64,000 nt of DNA from Batrachochytrium dendrobatidis JAM81 (lineage: Eukaryota > Chytridiomycota > Chytridiomycetes > Rhizophydiales): NCBI RefSeq assembly GCF_000203795.2, contig NW_006281109.1:568001-632000 (forward strand), read 5' to 3'. The position numbers were made by a program, and so were the translations under genes. The notes beneath the pieces were generated by a model. It made no database searches. It saw nothing but the letters and a program-made list of their open reading frames with translations, and was not told the DNA's origin. This document shows positions 14,348-26,474 of this stretch, piece by piece. Numbering within the stretch: the first letter of the stretch is position 1; each line of letters opens with the position of its first letter.

Positions 14348-14680
14348 TAATATTTTATAGTAAAGTAGACGAGGATAAGTAGTAGGTTTCCAGACACAAG
14401 AGTTTATAGAGATGCTTAATTGGTTTAGGCCAAGTTTGATTGCAGTTGCTGATTCTGGTGTCAGTTTCAGCCAAGTCAGGCGTCACACAACCAATAAATT
14501 CGCCACATTTTCAAATATTGCTTAGTTTGGCCACATTTTATCACATGACCGAAATCATGATTGAGTTTTGCCAAAAGTTGCTTTGCAATCGCTTTGATTG
14601 TCTTTTCTCAAAACTTCTATATCGTCCAAACCACAATCAGAAGCATAGTTGGTTAAACAAAGGGTTTTAAAAGGAATAGA
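14348..14680. promoter_or_regulatory. Divergent promoter region between ATG8 and IPK1
   Basis: A stretch of 333 bp separates the ATG8 start codon (minus strand) from the IPK1 start codon (plus strand), so it must carry both promoters. I see no coding potential, and no element that I can name. Confidence 0.55.
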
Positions 14681-16256
14681 ATGGACTGGTATAATGGATT
14701 TGGGATAAAACCTGATTTGGATCAATGGATATCTTTGGATACTTTACTGCAAGTCATTGGAGAAGGAAATGCCAATGTGATTGTTGCTATATGCAATCCG
14801 CCTCGAAACTCGAAAACAGTTGTGCTGAGATTGGCCAAGGAGTCTGGAATAAATTTAAAGCCATTGCCATTCAGTGTTGCTGATCAGCAGGCTTACCAGA
14901 TATGCGCTACGTTGTCGCTGTTTGGACAACCTTTTCTACCAGAAATGGTATCTACTATTATACTCATTCTACATGAAACTGTTGTCTGGATATTTAAATT
15001 CACAAGTCTAGTTAAATAACTAGTGTTTCATTTGTACTTTGCATATAGTCGTTGGTTTCGACTACACCGGCTCTATTGTCTAAAATTGCAGCCAGCATAA
15101 TATCACAAAGAAACTCGATTCGAACCTATAAAAACATCGATATCCTTCAGAAATCCGTCATGATCATGGAAAACACAATGATTGGCTCGAACGATGGACG
15201 GTCTCGATCTTTCGCCATAGAGATCAAGGTATAATCTGTTGTCAATCTGAAAATGGCTGCAAGCTATTCGAGAGGCTGATGAGTTCATGCTAACATCAGA
15301 AATAGCCTAAATGGGGGTTTCGACCACCTGAAGCAAATGGACAGTTGTGTAGATTTTGTATGCACCAGATTATCAAATCAAAACAAGATGGGAGTAACAT
15401 CAGCAAGTATTGTCCATTACTATTATTTTCAAGAAACAAGGACAATATTAAAACTGCTATTCAATCGTTATTACAGACCCCACAAAATAATTTAAAGCTT
15501 TTTGATAATGGCATGTCTGTGGAGTTTGACCAGGTAAATGATCTGGCGTTAGTCAATGATTTTGATGGAATACCTTAATGCTGATACACAGTTGATTTTT
15601 GTTTTGAAATGATACTATTTACAACTAAAAGTATGCGTACTAATCACTATTTTTAATATCAGTATTACTCAACATTGAAGAAATGCTTTGGATCGTCAGA
15701 TGCTTTTATCGAATTGATTGCACAAACTTTGTTTGATAGTTCCTTGCTGGAATCCCTCAAGGATTATCAATCCGCGTTTCATGCTAGTCCAGCTACAGTG
15801 CAAGATATAATTCGTCAACTATCTGACGATGATAAATGCACAATCGACGCACTATTGATTGAGCATTGTAATGAAATTCTAAAACCAACCAGAAATATAC
15901 CTAGCTGCTCAATCACATCTATACCGTTTATTTTTCCCAGCCCCATAGGAGAGACTTCAAACAGTAAATTAAATCAACTAACAACGAATCAGATGCGTTT
16001 GATTTTCAGATTTCTAATATCCATGACCCTCAAAGATGCATCAATTGTGCTTGTGTTTGAAGCAAATAATAGGTATGAATTCTATATACAGGATTGTATG
16101 ACTTTGATTTTAGATGTCTAATATGAATTTCTGCCATAAATCTACAATAGCGATGGCACTATGGAATTTGATCGAATGCGATTGATTGATCTTGACCCAA
16201 AAAGCATCCATAGTATATCAAAATGGCTCAAGCTTCAAAAAGAAATAGATGAGTAA
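14681..16256 (+). CDS. IPK1: Inositol-pentakisphosphate 2-kinase (Ipk1)
   Basis: Makes inositol hexakisphosphate (phytate) from Ins(1,3,4,5,6)P5. Recognised by family blocks in the right order: GEGNANVIVA near residue 28 (nucleotide-binding loop), VVLRLAKE, the IEIK-PKWGFRPP block joined across an intron (IEIK ends near 15228, PKWGF starts near 15309), LCRFCMHQ near 15345-15366, and a C-terminal LIDLDPKSIHSISKWLKL near 16180-16240 that matches the conserved VDLD(L/P)K segment. Exons are separated by short introns; the first ends near 14946. The start is ATG 14681, the stop TAA 16254-16256. It is convergent with the HDDC2-like gene 135 bp away. Confidence 0.88.
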
Positions 16257-16391
16257 GTATTTTTATTTTTAGAATGTGATGAACCAAATTCTGTATATTA
16301 AAAAACTGGCATCACCATGACAGAGTGTCAAATCATATAAAGGAAGGTCGATCGTGCTTTGGTGCGTCAAGAATAGATGATACCCAGCGCA

Positions 16392-17169
16392 TTAGCAACT
16401 AAAACCAAGATCCGTTTCACGCTCCTTGTAAAGATCGTCAACCATGGCACGAATTTCAGGATGCATAAACTTTCCTTTGGTGAAATCAAAGAAACTCTGT
16501 AGTCTTTTGCCTGTCCGCTTTTCATACTCTAGCGCTTGAACAATCATTTCAAACTGTTGCCAACTAAAGTGTTAGCTATTTGGATTTAACTTGGATTTGG
16601 CTTGGAAATTAAAATTTAAACTTGCCTTGTCAATATCTTTACATAGTAAAGCCTCTTTTGTCGATCCAGCTTCGTATTCTTCCCATAACGCTTGAATTTC
16701 CAAGATTTCCGAGGATCTGCCTTGGTTTTCTACAAACAACGCCATGGCATCACGCTCCCGTTGCTGTTTGTCTTTCTTGCTTACTCCACTATATGGAGTA
16801 ATGTCACCTACCACTGCTTCTGCAAGATCATGCACTATTGCCATTTTAATGAGTCGGTTTTTATCCATTGTTGGATCTTTGATGAGCATAGCAATAATAG
16901 ACTAAACTAGCAAAGTTTCGTGAGTATTTGCAATTAAAACACAACATTCAAATTGCATTGTAGTCTTGAACATGTGTTGGATTATAAATAAGTGGTTTAT
17001 CATGAGCATTGGATTTAGAATAGCAAGAGTAGTGGATTACAAAGCAACATGAACACACCATTCTGTGCATATGATCGCCAATGGATTCAGCACCGGGTAT
17101 TTCCTTGTCAACCCACCCAGTTCGCTTGGTGGTTTTTAGGTTCTCACAAGTGTGCAAGAATCGAAGCAT
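16392..17169 (-). CDS. HDDC2: HD-domain 5'-deoxynucleotidase (HDDC2/YGK1-like)
   Basis: Metal-dependent HD phosphohydrolase expected to dephosphorylate deoxynucleoside 5'-monophosphates. Blocks: LRFLHTCENLKTTKRTGWVD, ESIGDHMHRM (first metal His), KMAIVHDLAEAVVGDITPYS (the HD pair), ALWEEYEAGST, CKDIDK, and a C-terminal QSFFDFTKGKFMHPEI matching the HDDC2 tail. The stop is TAA 16392-16394. The frame stays open upstream to about 17255 (QILQEIKSKNFGDNLG), but no ATG lies in it before 17169. I used ATG 17169 (MLRFLHTC), which keeps the whole domain. A 5' exon using ATG near 17360 or 17288 is possible. Both lie within about 100 bp of the C82 start. Confidence 0.85.
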
Positions 17170-17376
17170 GTCTGAATGGAAATGGTTTTGCAAGGCCAGT
17201 CCAAGATTATCACCAAAATTCTTGGATTTTATTTCTTGTAAAATTTGCAAAATATCGACTTGTCCATTTCAATCCACTTGTTAAACGACATTGCTGGCTA
17301 AACAACTCGGAAGCTTTGCATATATTTCTATCGGATTTTTACAGACTTGACAGTCCATACAAGAAATATTTTAATA

Positions 17377-19962
17377 ATGTCTAAAATTGAACTTGGTCTC
17401 TGTGGAGAGATTTTAAAGGAGCATTTTGGATCTTTGGTTCAGGTGGGCTTGCTTATTGTATAGTATTGGATAAATGAATTGATTGATGCGAATCACATTA
17501 TGGAACTGTACAGCACTTTGAACGTATTTTCATATACTGATATTAGAGTCAATCAACTACAGTAGAGCTATGGCTTCGTATTGATTTTTTGATTATCGAT
17601 GTGGTTATACTCACAGCTTCCATGTGCTAATGATGAACTAATCGTTTTAAATAATGCTTTATAGAAAGTTGGATTTGTTTTACTTTCTAAAGGACGAAGT
17701 AACTTGGCAGCGATTGCTCAGTCATCCAAACTACCCATCAAAATCATTCGTGAATCGTTGTTCATTCTTATTCAAAATCATCAAGTTACGTTTGCTGAAA
17801 ATACCGAAGGAATGAGAGTTGTGGTATACTATGAGGCCAACATCAAGGAGATTTTACTTAGAGATCGCTTTGCATTGTATATTTCCACTGCGTCGACGCA
17901 TCTTGGAGTGAATGTACGCTATATATTTGTCGTAGATTCGATCTTGCATTTCCATCCATTCGGTTGATTTACTGTTCAATATTTCTAGGCTGGACTGATT
18001 ATAAGCAAAGTGCTCGAGGCCGGATATCTAGCACCGTTAAAGCTTCTTAAATCATGCAAACTCACAGAAAAAGATATTTCAGCCTGCATGGAAAAGTTGG
18101 TTCAAGGAAGATTTGTACGTACTGTGTCAGCTATAGACAGTCTGACCATTAATGATAAATATATACTGGAAGAGCGAGAGGCGATTGCCAATACTGGTGC
18201 CGGTGCACCGTTATCGTCGACCGAGCTGGCCAAGCTGCGAAAATCTTTGGCAGAAAAGCGTTCAAATTACGCTCAAACTCCCAGTTCTGGAACAGTTAGT
18301 ACTATTGTTTGGTTATACGCACATTGAATCCAAGCTGATTATACCAACTCAACATTTTGGCTTTGAATAGAAACGTAAAGTGCTGGATTTTGAAGAAGAA
18401 GAAAATAGAAAGGTAACGTATACAGATAAAACTAGACAGCTCTGCATTTACTGCGCATAGTGGATTTATGCATTAACTTGCCAAGTATTTGATGGTTTGG
18501 AATTACAGAAATTACGAGGTGACTTGTATTCTATTGTTCATGTAAGACTTGCTTTTGCTATAAACATTTACAAACAGTTTAAATATACTGCCGATAATGT
18601 GAGATCTATAATGTATTTTATCGATGCTTACTATATCATCAATATTTTTACAGGACACAAACTACTATGCGGTTGATTTTGAACGATTCCATATTTTGCT
18701 TCGCAATGATGCAAGTAAATCTTTTTTATGTTTGCTGATCAAGTCTATATTGTCTTTTTGACTTGATGTATGTAATTTCTTACAATTTATTGGATTATAA
18801 AATGTATAGAAAATTGCAGAGTTGGCTAGTCAGCGAGTCAATGATACAGCAGGACGCTTGATCAAAGCCATGCTAGATCACACTTATTCTCAGCTGAATT
18901 CATGCAAAGAGCCCCTGTCTCGTGAGTTTATTATGCTTTGAACATCCAGTGTCAATCTATACGATTTATATTGAAACTCAAACTCATTGCATTGATATAT
19001 TTTAAAAAGCGTCAATTCGTCGTGAAATGATCGGGACGTTGGTTCGAGGGCAAGAACTACATGTTCATGGCCATTCCAATGATCCCGCCATGGAATATAT
19101 TGAAGCACTTGTATCAGAACGAGCCAAAATCGTATCAAACTTGAACGGAACTCTTTATGCCATCAATCTACGCGACTCTGTTCGTGTGATGCAAATAGAT
19201 CTAATTGAATCCATCATTCAGGAGAAATTTGGAGATGTGTGTCGTCGTATTTGGCGGCTGCTTTACATGAAGCAAAAATTAGACGAAAAGCAGGTATGGC
19301 TGTTGTTTGATCTATTCGACTCATATCCAAGTTGCTATACAAACAAACAACTGTGATAATGTAGTTTGAAATTGGATCGAGTTGTTTAGTAGTTACATAG
19401 CTACGTTTAAATGTACCTACTAAAATAGGATTTTGATTTTGGATAAAATGATTTTAAATAGGTTGGTAAGCAAGCCATGATTAACAACAAAGTGGCTCGT
19501 GAGTGTCTTTATACAATGCTAAAAGAAGGACTCGTCTATTTGCAAGTAAGTCATGGGTTTTGACGAGGCATCTTGGGTGAATTTAAAGATACAGCTATCT
19601 TGTGGCATCCCAACTGATTTTTACCAACCCACTATTATGCTTTATAGGATGTGCCAAAGACAATGGACCACTCTGCCTCTCGTACGTTTTTTCTATGGTA
19701 TGTATCTATTGAGCGAACGTGTACCGTTCTTCTTACCAATGCATACAAGACCTTGCACAGAATCAAGCTTCGACGTACCAAAGAGCTTCTTGACCGTACT
19801 CTTCTTTTAGAAAAAACCAATCGCTCTGATGTACTATCTGGGGAAGCTCAACTTACAACTACAGATCAAGAAAACCTGGCTCATCTCAACACAGTTTTGA
19901 AAAAGCTTCATATATCAGAAATGCGTATAGATCAAATGGTGATGCTGTTACGAGATTTTTAA
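17377..19962 (+). CDS. RPC82: DNA-directed RNA polymerase III subunit C82 (RPC3)
   Basis: Specific subunit of RNA polymerase III (C82-C34-C31 subcomplex), needed for promoter opening at tRNA and 5S genes. Evidence: N-terminal winged-helix part MSKIELGLCGEILKEHFGSL, then VGFVLLSKGRSNLAAIAQ, IIRESLFILIQNHQVTF and VVYYEANIKEILLRDRF. The middle part has GLIISKVLEAGYLAPLKLLK and LVQGRFVRTV. The C-terminal winged helix has FEIGSS-like text replaced by introns, then DVPKTMDHSASRTFFLW and TLHRIKLRRTKELLDRTLLL, and a terminal helix [17 protein letters not shown]. About ten short exons. The start is ATG 17377, the stop TAA 19960-19962. The last 15 bases overlap the last codons of ARH1 on the other strand. 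Confidence 0.9.
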
Positions 19963-21570
19963 TAAAGCAGAAAACATATCATCTACAGTGACAATCTTTT
20001 CCCGCTTTTTTGATGCCAGATGGCCACGTGTGATTTCGATGTCATCCAGTTTAAGCCAGTCTTGGAATGTGGTGGTGCGAATTCCTTTCAATTTGAGTTG
20101 GGTACGAATGTCATGTAATGCCTGCGTTGGTTTAAAGTTGGAATACGTGGACGGGAAATCTTCCAAAATACTTTCGGCAGTTTCGTATGCGTCATACATT
20201 GTAGATGCAATCACACCCTTTGGTCCAGTTTTAATCCAACCAGAGGAATACAGTGCATGTTCATCTTTGACACGTCCACGAATGTTGGGAATAATACGCT
20301 GTTTGCTATCAAATGGAGATCCCATAAAAGGTTCATTTTTGAATCCAATGCTGGAGACAACTAACCCTGCTGGGATCTGATGAAACGTGTCAAGTCCTAC
20401 TGCACGTTGATCAAGCCCTTTTCCTACAAGAGTGTTTTTTTGAAACTCGATTCCAGTGACTGTATTTGTTTCTGGATGAGTCAGCAATGTGTAGGGCGAA
20501 AGCAAAAAGTCGAGAAAGACTTGTTTCTTGTCAGATTCACGATCCGTAGTAATGGGCTTTTTTTTGGACGCATTGACCAGCAGCTCCATGAGTCTCCGCC
20601 TTGCTCGATCAGTTCTCAAAACATCAGCATACAAAGTCAGTTGAGTTTCAAGCCAAGTATGATCTAGTTCAAGATACGTATTGCAGAGTGCAACCAACTC
20701 TCTAAACTCCTTGGAAGTAAACGACACATGCACAGGTCCGCGACGACCCACCACATGAACATGTCGAATACGACTTGATGACAATACCTCAATAGCATGC
20801 TGAGTAATATCGGTTTGCGCAAGCTTGTCAATAGGCGATAACAGAATGCGAGCAACATCAAGTGCTACATTGCCTTGACCAACTACAATTGCCGTGTCGG
20901 TTGATGAAAGATCCACCTTGAGATTAGCGTGTTTAGGATGACCATTATACCATCCAACAAACTCTTGGGATGTAAAAAGGTTGGATGATGGTCCAATCTT
21001 TCCTTCTATTCCTAGTTTATGCTCTCCAGTCGATCCATAAGACAACACCACCGCATCGTATGCCGACTTGAGTGAATCGAGACTGATATCTGTGCCAACT
21101 GTTACATTTCCCATAAAATTAAATCTAGACAGCTCGGCAACACTGGTGAATTTTGAGATAACATTCTACAAAAGCCATACAGGATTAGATCAATGCATTG
21201 TAACACCAGCATGTCAACATCAATAGAGTGCAAGCCACATACTTTGACTTCAGGATGATCCGGAGCAACGCCATATCGAACCAAGCCAAATGGCACAGGA
21301 AGCTGTTCATACATGTCCACTTTGACATGACTGGATTTAAGCAGTTGCGATGCTGTATAAAAGCCAGCTGGATCATGAATTGGTTGAAATAGCCAAATAT
21401 CAATGCATTAGCAGATGTTCAACTAAATGACTGCTTTGTTGGACAGTCCAATGAAACTGATTGTTTTCACCTGGTCCTCCACCAACAATCGCTACTTGAA
21501 GGTAGCGCACATTCTTCATGCGTCCATAAGCAGTCTTAAACCTTGATTTTACAGTCTGATATGCCAGCAT
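19948..21570 (-). CDS. ARH1: Mitochondrial NADPH:adrenodoxin (ferredoxin) oxidoreductase Arh1/FDXR
   Basis: Flavoenzyme passing electrons from NADPH to mitochondrial ferredoxin for Fe-S cluster and heme A synthesis. A basic N-terminus ([19 protein letters not shown]) fits a mitochondrial presequence. The FAD dinucleotide fold follows as VAIVGGGP | [10 protein letters not shown] across an intron. Next are [34 protein letters not shown], the NADPH-binding [16 protein letters not shown] and [22 protein letters not shown], and later [10 protein letters not shown] and [20 protein letters not shown]. Most of the protein lies in one long exon (19948 to about 21114). The start is ATG 21570, the stop TAA 19948-19950. 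Length fits the family. Confidence 0.95.
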
Positions 21571-21808
21571 GGTTTCTGATCAATGCAATTCAATGTCTTA
21601 TATCTGCTTTCCCAACAACCAATATACTCGATTGATCTGAAACTCAGTAATAGTTGTATAATAGAAAATTTAATTTTTCAATGTCTGGGCATCTTCAAGT
21701 TAATCTCATAACAAAGCGTATTGTATTACAAGTTGGGAAGCAACCATAATTGAATGTGTCAAGTTTATGCTTTGTATTGTCGAGAAATCAGAGAATCCTC
21801 GCGAGGAT

Positions 21809-24800
21809 TTAGCGGTATCGAGCTGATCGTGGACTATCCAAGTTTTGTCGTTGTTGGCCAAGCCATGAACTAGAAGCAATCGCTCTGCCTTTGGAACCTG
21901 GTGTGTTTTTCTGAATCTTGGATCCCAGTTCATACCATGCAGATACAACCAGGCGCTGTTCTCGTCGAGATGCAGCACGAGTATCAAGAACTTCGCGCTT
22001 GGATCGCTCAAGTTCCATTTCCTTGAGCTTCACTGTGGCTTGTAACGATTGTAGAGCTTCATTAAAGTAGTCCTGTATTTTCAAAATCAACAATACTATG
22101 TTGGTCACAAGCTATTTTGTAATACATGCCAACATCAAAATTACCTTTTGATCGGATTCTTGTAGACTACGAATCTTTTTTTCTTGATTGAAAATGTGCT
22201 ATAGCATAAAACAATAGCGATGGATTAAAATAGATTCACACATGCAGCATAGCTAAAACATATGAATATATAACAAAATGGGTACCTCTTTTGCCTTTTT
22301 AAGAGACTCTTGCAAGTGCACATTTTGATCGGTCAATTGTACAAGCCGTTGGGTGGCAGTGCCAAGTTTTTGGGTTGTCTCGTCTGAAGATTGACCCTTG
22401 GTCTCCATTGCAGCGAGCGAAGAGCGAAGCTCGCTATATCAGCCATTGTGACACATTTACCAACCATCATAGATTAGCAATACGAAACCACGCAACTCAA
22501 TCAACAACTTTGAATCATATACACACCTGTTAACACGCTCAATATGCTGCATGCGCTCCTTTAGGTCAATTTGAGCCGACTGCAATGTTTCCTTTTCCAT
22601 AAGAACATTGTTTATACGAACAGATTGCAAACGATTTTCAGACAAGAGTTGGTCTACTCTCTTGCGCATTTGTTCAGTTTCAGTAACTGGCAAAGTACCA
22701 GTCCCCTTGTTATGGCTAGCGGGGTCTAATGTGCCAGCAAGCTGAGCTTTCAATTGCACATTCTCAGCCTCGACCGATTTTAGTCTGCTCGTGGTAGAGT
22801 CATTGATATGATCCACACTAATAAATCACACATTTAAAAGTTCAGGTGGGCGTAGATTCAAGCCATATTTTAAAAAACAGGCTCACCTATCCATGCTTTG
22901 CATCTGTTTAACTTGACTCTCTAATCCCATATTCAGCTCAATCACGTGGCGATAGTCCTATATGAATGTAAAAGGTGATGATACACGACATATCCGAATA
23001 TTAAATGAAACATCTTGCTAGTGTTGATAAATCAAGGCGTTGTAATAGTACCTTTTCAAGCTTGGTTTTAAGTCGATTAGTGTCCTCTAAAAGAGTTTCA
23101 AGAACAACTACTTTGCCGATACGCTTACTGTCCTCGGCACGTTCTTGGCGAAGACGAGCAACCTCCTGTTCAAGCTGTTGAATTTTATGGGTTCTTGAAC
23201 ATGACACGTTGCATTAGACTGTGCTATAGGAAATTGACACAAGACATGGATTGCAATTGAATTATTATAAACATACCTAATGTCTTTGCTTTCACTTCCC
23301 ACTTCTGCTGCTGCAATTTCTGTGGCAAATTTGGTGCCAAGATCCGCTGTCAACAAGAAATGATGGTTTGATTAGATGTACAAAGCAAATGGCTTGGACA
23401 GTTTAGGCGAATTTCATGATGATTAAACTCTACCAGAAAATTCAAGATCGCGCATACGCTCCTGAAGATCTTGAATGAGATCTTGATCGCGAGACCGTTC
23501 AGCGTCATACCGTTTTACTTTGGCATCAGCCTCGGATAGCAAGAAAGTGAGTTTGGTGTTGTCCACATGCGTACTACTCGCCTTTTCTTCTAATGCCGCA
23601 ACTTGCTTTTTGTAATTTTCGACAAGTTGCTTCATTGCGCTTGCTTTGCGAAACTCGTCTTCAAGCATTCCGTTGCGACCCTCACTGGCAACCAGTTGCT
23701 CTTCCAATGACTATCAAAATGAAACGTCCAATAGCACGATGGTCCAAAACAGTGTCAAGAAGTTTTGAAATGAACCGACTTTGAAGTTTATCAAAATGTA
23801 CAATGAATTTACCTTGACTGTTCGTTTAAGATCGGTAGTTTCGTCCATCTTTTTCTTGTATTTGTCAACCATTGCTTCAGATTTTTGAAGTTTGTCAGCG
23901 GCATGGCGAAACTCGTCAAGCTGGTCCTTTAAATGCTGAATATCTGCTTCCATGCGTGTACAATGATCTACCTAAATAAGATAACGTATAAAAACAGGTT
24001 TAGATTTTGTAAGATGCAGCGCGTCAAATAAGCTAAAGTCGATAAAATGACCTTTTTCATGGTCTCATCAAGCTTTTGTCCTTGCAGCTCAGAGATGGTT
24101 TCCAGCTCAATGCGCCGAGTCTCAGACTTGTCACTAGTGATCAAGTTTAAATCAATATTGATTGTCATATTTTAAATGTCAAGCCATTGTAAAATTATTA
24201 AAAATAAAATGCATACAGTTCAGCTTTAAGTTTGTCAATCTCTGAACGCAAAAGAAAATCAACATTTCCAGCAGATTTGAATTCAGTAAGAGTATGATCC
24301 AGATCTGCAATTTTGATCAAGTCTTCTTGTTTTTCAGATAGCAGTCGTTCCTAAATGTATTATATTGCAAACACATTAAACCGTGGTAAATGCAGTCCAC
24401 CAGATATCTTCAAAGTGGAATTGAGCCTACATTTGCTTTCTTGGTTTCGGCAAGATCCTTGTGTAGCTCCTTTACAGAAGCCTCCAGCTCAAGATGTGCT
24501 TTTGTAGTGGGTGGAATATTCATCCTCTCGGTACTAGTATTATTGAATTGGTAGTTGTAGTGAATGCAATTAAAAAAGTAATATCATGAATGAAAACGTT
24601 GCCTACGTTGGAGAATTTGATTCCTGTTCAGTTACAGATGACATGACCTAACATTGAATTGATACGAAACAACGGGTCGTTAGATAGTGTTTAGTCTAGT
24701 ATAGACAGTTTTGAATCCAGCAGTAGTTTGCTACATACAGTTTCAATAGCGACCATCAGCTCATGCTGATCAAACTGATTGAGAGATTGTATTTTTGCAA

Positions 24801-25447
24801 TATGGTTTTGATTGTTATCTGTCTGCACGGCGAGAGCGATTACAAGATGTGCCAATCTAAGAACTTGCTCAGGATCTCCTTTTGCAATACTTTCCAGAGT
24901 AGATCCACCCATATCAAGATTCTCGATACTCTGACCAAGAAACTCTTCAAAGTAACTGCTAATCAACTTGAACAATCGCTTGATGTTGTTGAATTTAAGC
25001 ACCCAGTTGTCACTAGAATCTGGTAATTTTGATATTTTAAACCATTTTGGATCGCTATTTGGATTCAAACTATTAGTATCAATGACAAAGTAGAGCAATA
25101 AACTATACACTTGACAATCCGTTTATAACCAAATAACGCCACTTGTTGGGTTTCAGAGTTGAGCAAAAGTAGCCAATTTTACGATAGGATTGTGAATGCG
25201 ATTGAATACAAAAACATACATTTCAGAAAGAATTTCTAAAAAAACATTGCCATCAGTCAAGTCAGAAAGCGAAGTAGGAGGAGTGCTGAGGCTGGGAAAT
25301 GTGTGAATCTAGATTAAGCGTCAGTAGTAAGCATGTAGGCTAATGAGTATATTTCGACTAAAATGCATTTATACAATCCAAACAGCAGAGTCTGGGCAGG
25401 AATCAACTCACCCAAGCAAGAACAGCTTGTCCAGCAGTCGATGCCAT
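21809..25447 (-). CDS. HOOK: Hook family dynein adaptor
   Basis: Links cytoplasmic dynein to cargo such as early endosomes. The N-terminal Hook domain has MASTAGQAVLAW, then FFEEFLGQ-type text (SYFEEFLGQSIENLDMGG near 24920), LRLAHLVIALAVQTDNNQNH and LNQFDQHELMVAIE. A long heptad-rich coiled coil then fills 22300-24600 in many exons (for example ELQGQKLDETMKK, KLQKSEAMVDKYKKKMDET). The C-terminus has LQATVKLKEMELERSKREV, RREQRLVVSAWYELGSKIQ and WLGQQRQ, the conserved Hook tail. The start is ATG 25447, the stop TAA 21809-21811. Introns are frequent and small. Confidence 0.93.
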
Positions 25448-25578
25448 GCCAGATATCCAGTTTGATGGAAACTGCTGCAAGTCGAGCTGTTTGAAGATCC
25501 GTGTATTTTACACGTGATTGACACGTGACTATAGAATTCAAACCGAATCCAACAGCATTCTCACTCTTTTACTGGAGA

Positions 25579-26213
25579 ATGCGAGCATCTAATCTACAAA
25601 CATGCAACAATGAGATTGTAAAAGGTATGTGTTGATGCGACCTATATTTATATTTTTGTTCTAACTTGGGCTTTTTATTCTATAGCACTTGAGCTGGCCT
25701 ACGAGCGAAGAGAACAGTGAGTTTATTTTGAGCAGTTCTGATTTTATTTTCTGAATCTAACTAGAATGCGCTGGCGGGTTTCTGTAGTCTGCAAAAGGAT
25801 TGTAACGAGCATGAGTCAAAATGTCAAGAACTGCATTCATTAATACAACAGCTTCAGGAAGATCTGACACTGGCTCAAAATGCACTTGCAAAAGTATATT
25901 TCACTTGTATTGAATCTGGCACTCTGTTCTAGAGCATCTGTGTAGTTTCATGTCCAGAAACTATTAACGTGAGTTTCATTTTTTATAATTGTTAGTCTCT
26001 TGATAAAAAGGCTAAATATGACAAGTTAATCAAGGCAAGGCATTTATTGTAGAATTGATTGTTGAAATGGAGTCTAGCTGTTCAACCCATATTCGATGTC
26101 TTACCTGCTGAAACGTATCATAGGAAACGGAAATGGCATATTCCACATTAGTAGATTCATCACAAACACTATTAGATATTGTGCACCAGGAAACTCAAAG
26201 TTTGGATGAATAG
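25579..26213 (+). CDS. Unresolved small coiled-coil gene, weakly THOC7-like
   Basis: The block between the Hook and E3-binding-protein starts shows coding-like pieces on the plus strand but I cannot join them cleanly. Pieces: MRASNLQTCNNEIVK at 25579-25623; ALELAYERRE near 25686-25716; a helix-rich piece with SLQKDCNEHESKCQELHS and QQLQEDLTLAQNALAK ending near 25892; SLDKKAKYDKLIK near 25996-26035; and STLVDSSQTLLDIVHQ and ETQSLDE ending at TAG 26211-26213. The order coil - xxYDKLIK - coil recalls the THO subunit THOC7, but this is weak. With canonical splice sites the second and third pieces fall out of frame. Options are non-canonical introns, a wrong start, or a decaying gene. Confidence 0.3.
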
Positions 26214-26474
26214 ATAAAGTTGCAATTTACTTCACTGGAGGTTGGCTATGCAGTAGTTGATCTATGAATGTAGACTTTACATACTTGTTTGAACGTAAAG
26301 CACGGGTGATATAAATACATGTGATTCAAATAGGTTTTATAATTCACTGCTTTGTTGGACTGTTTTATTGAAACTTGTATTAGATGACTGTATCATTGCA
26401 ATACTTTATGATACTAGGACATGGTTTGTAAAATACTCGTGCAATTCAAAAAGTGGGTCAAAGGATGATAGTTT

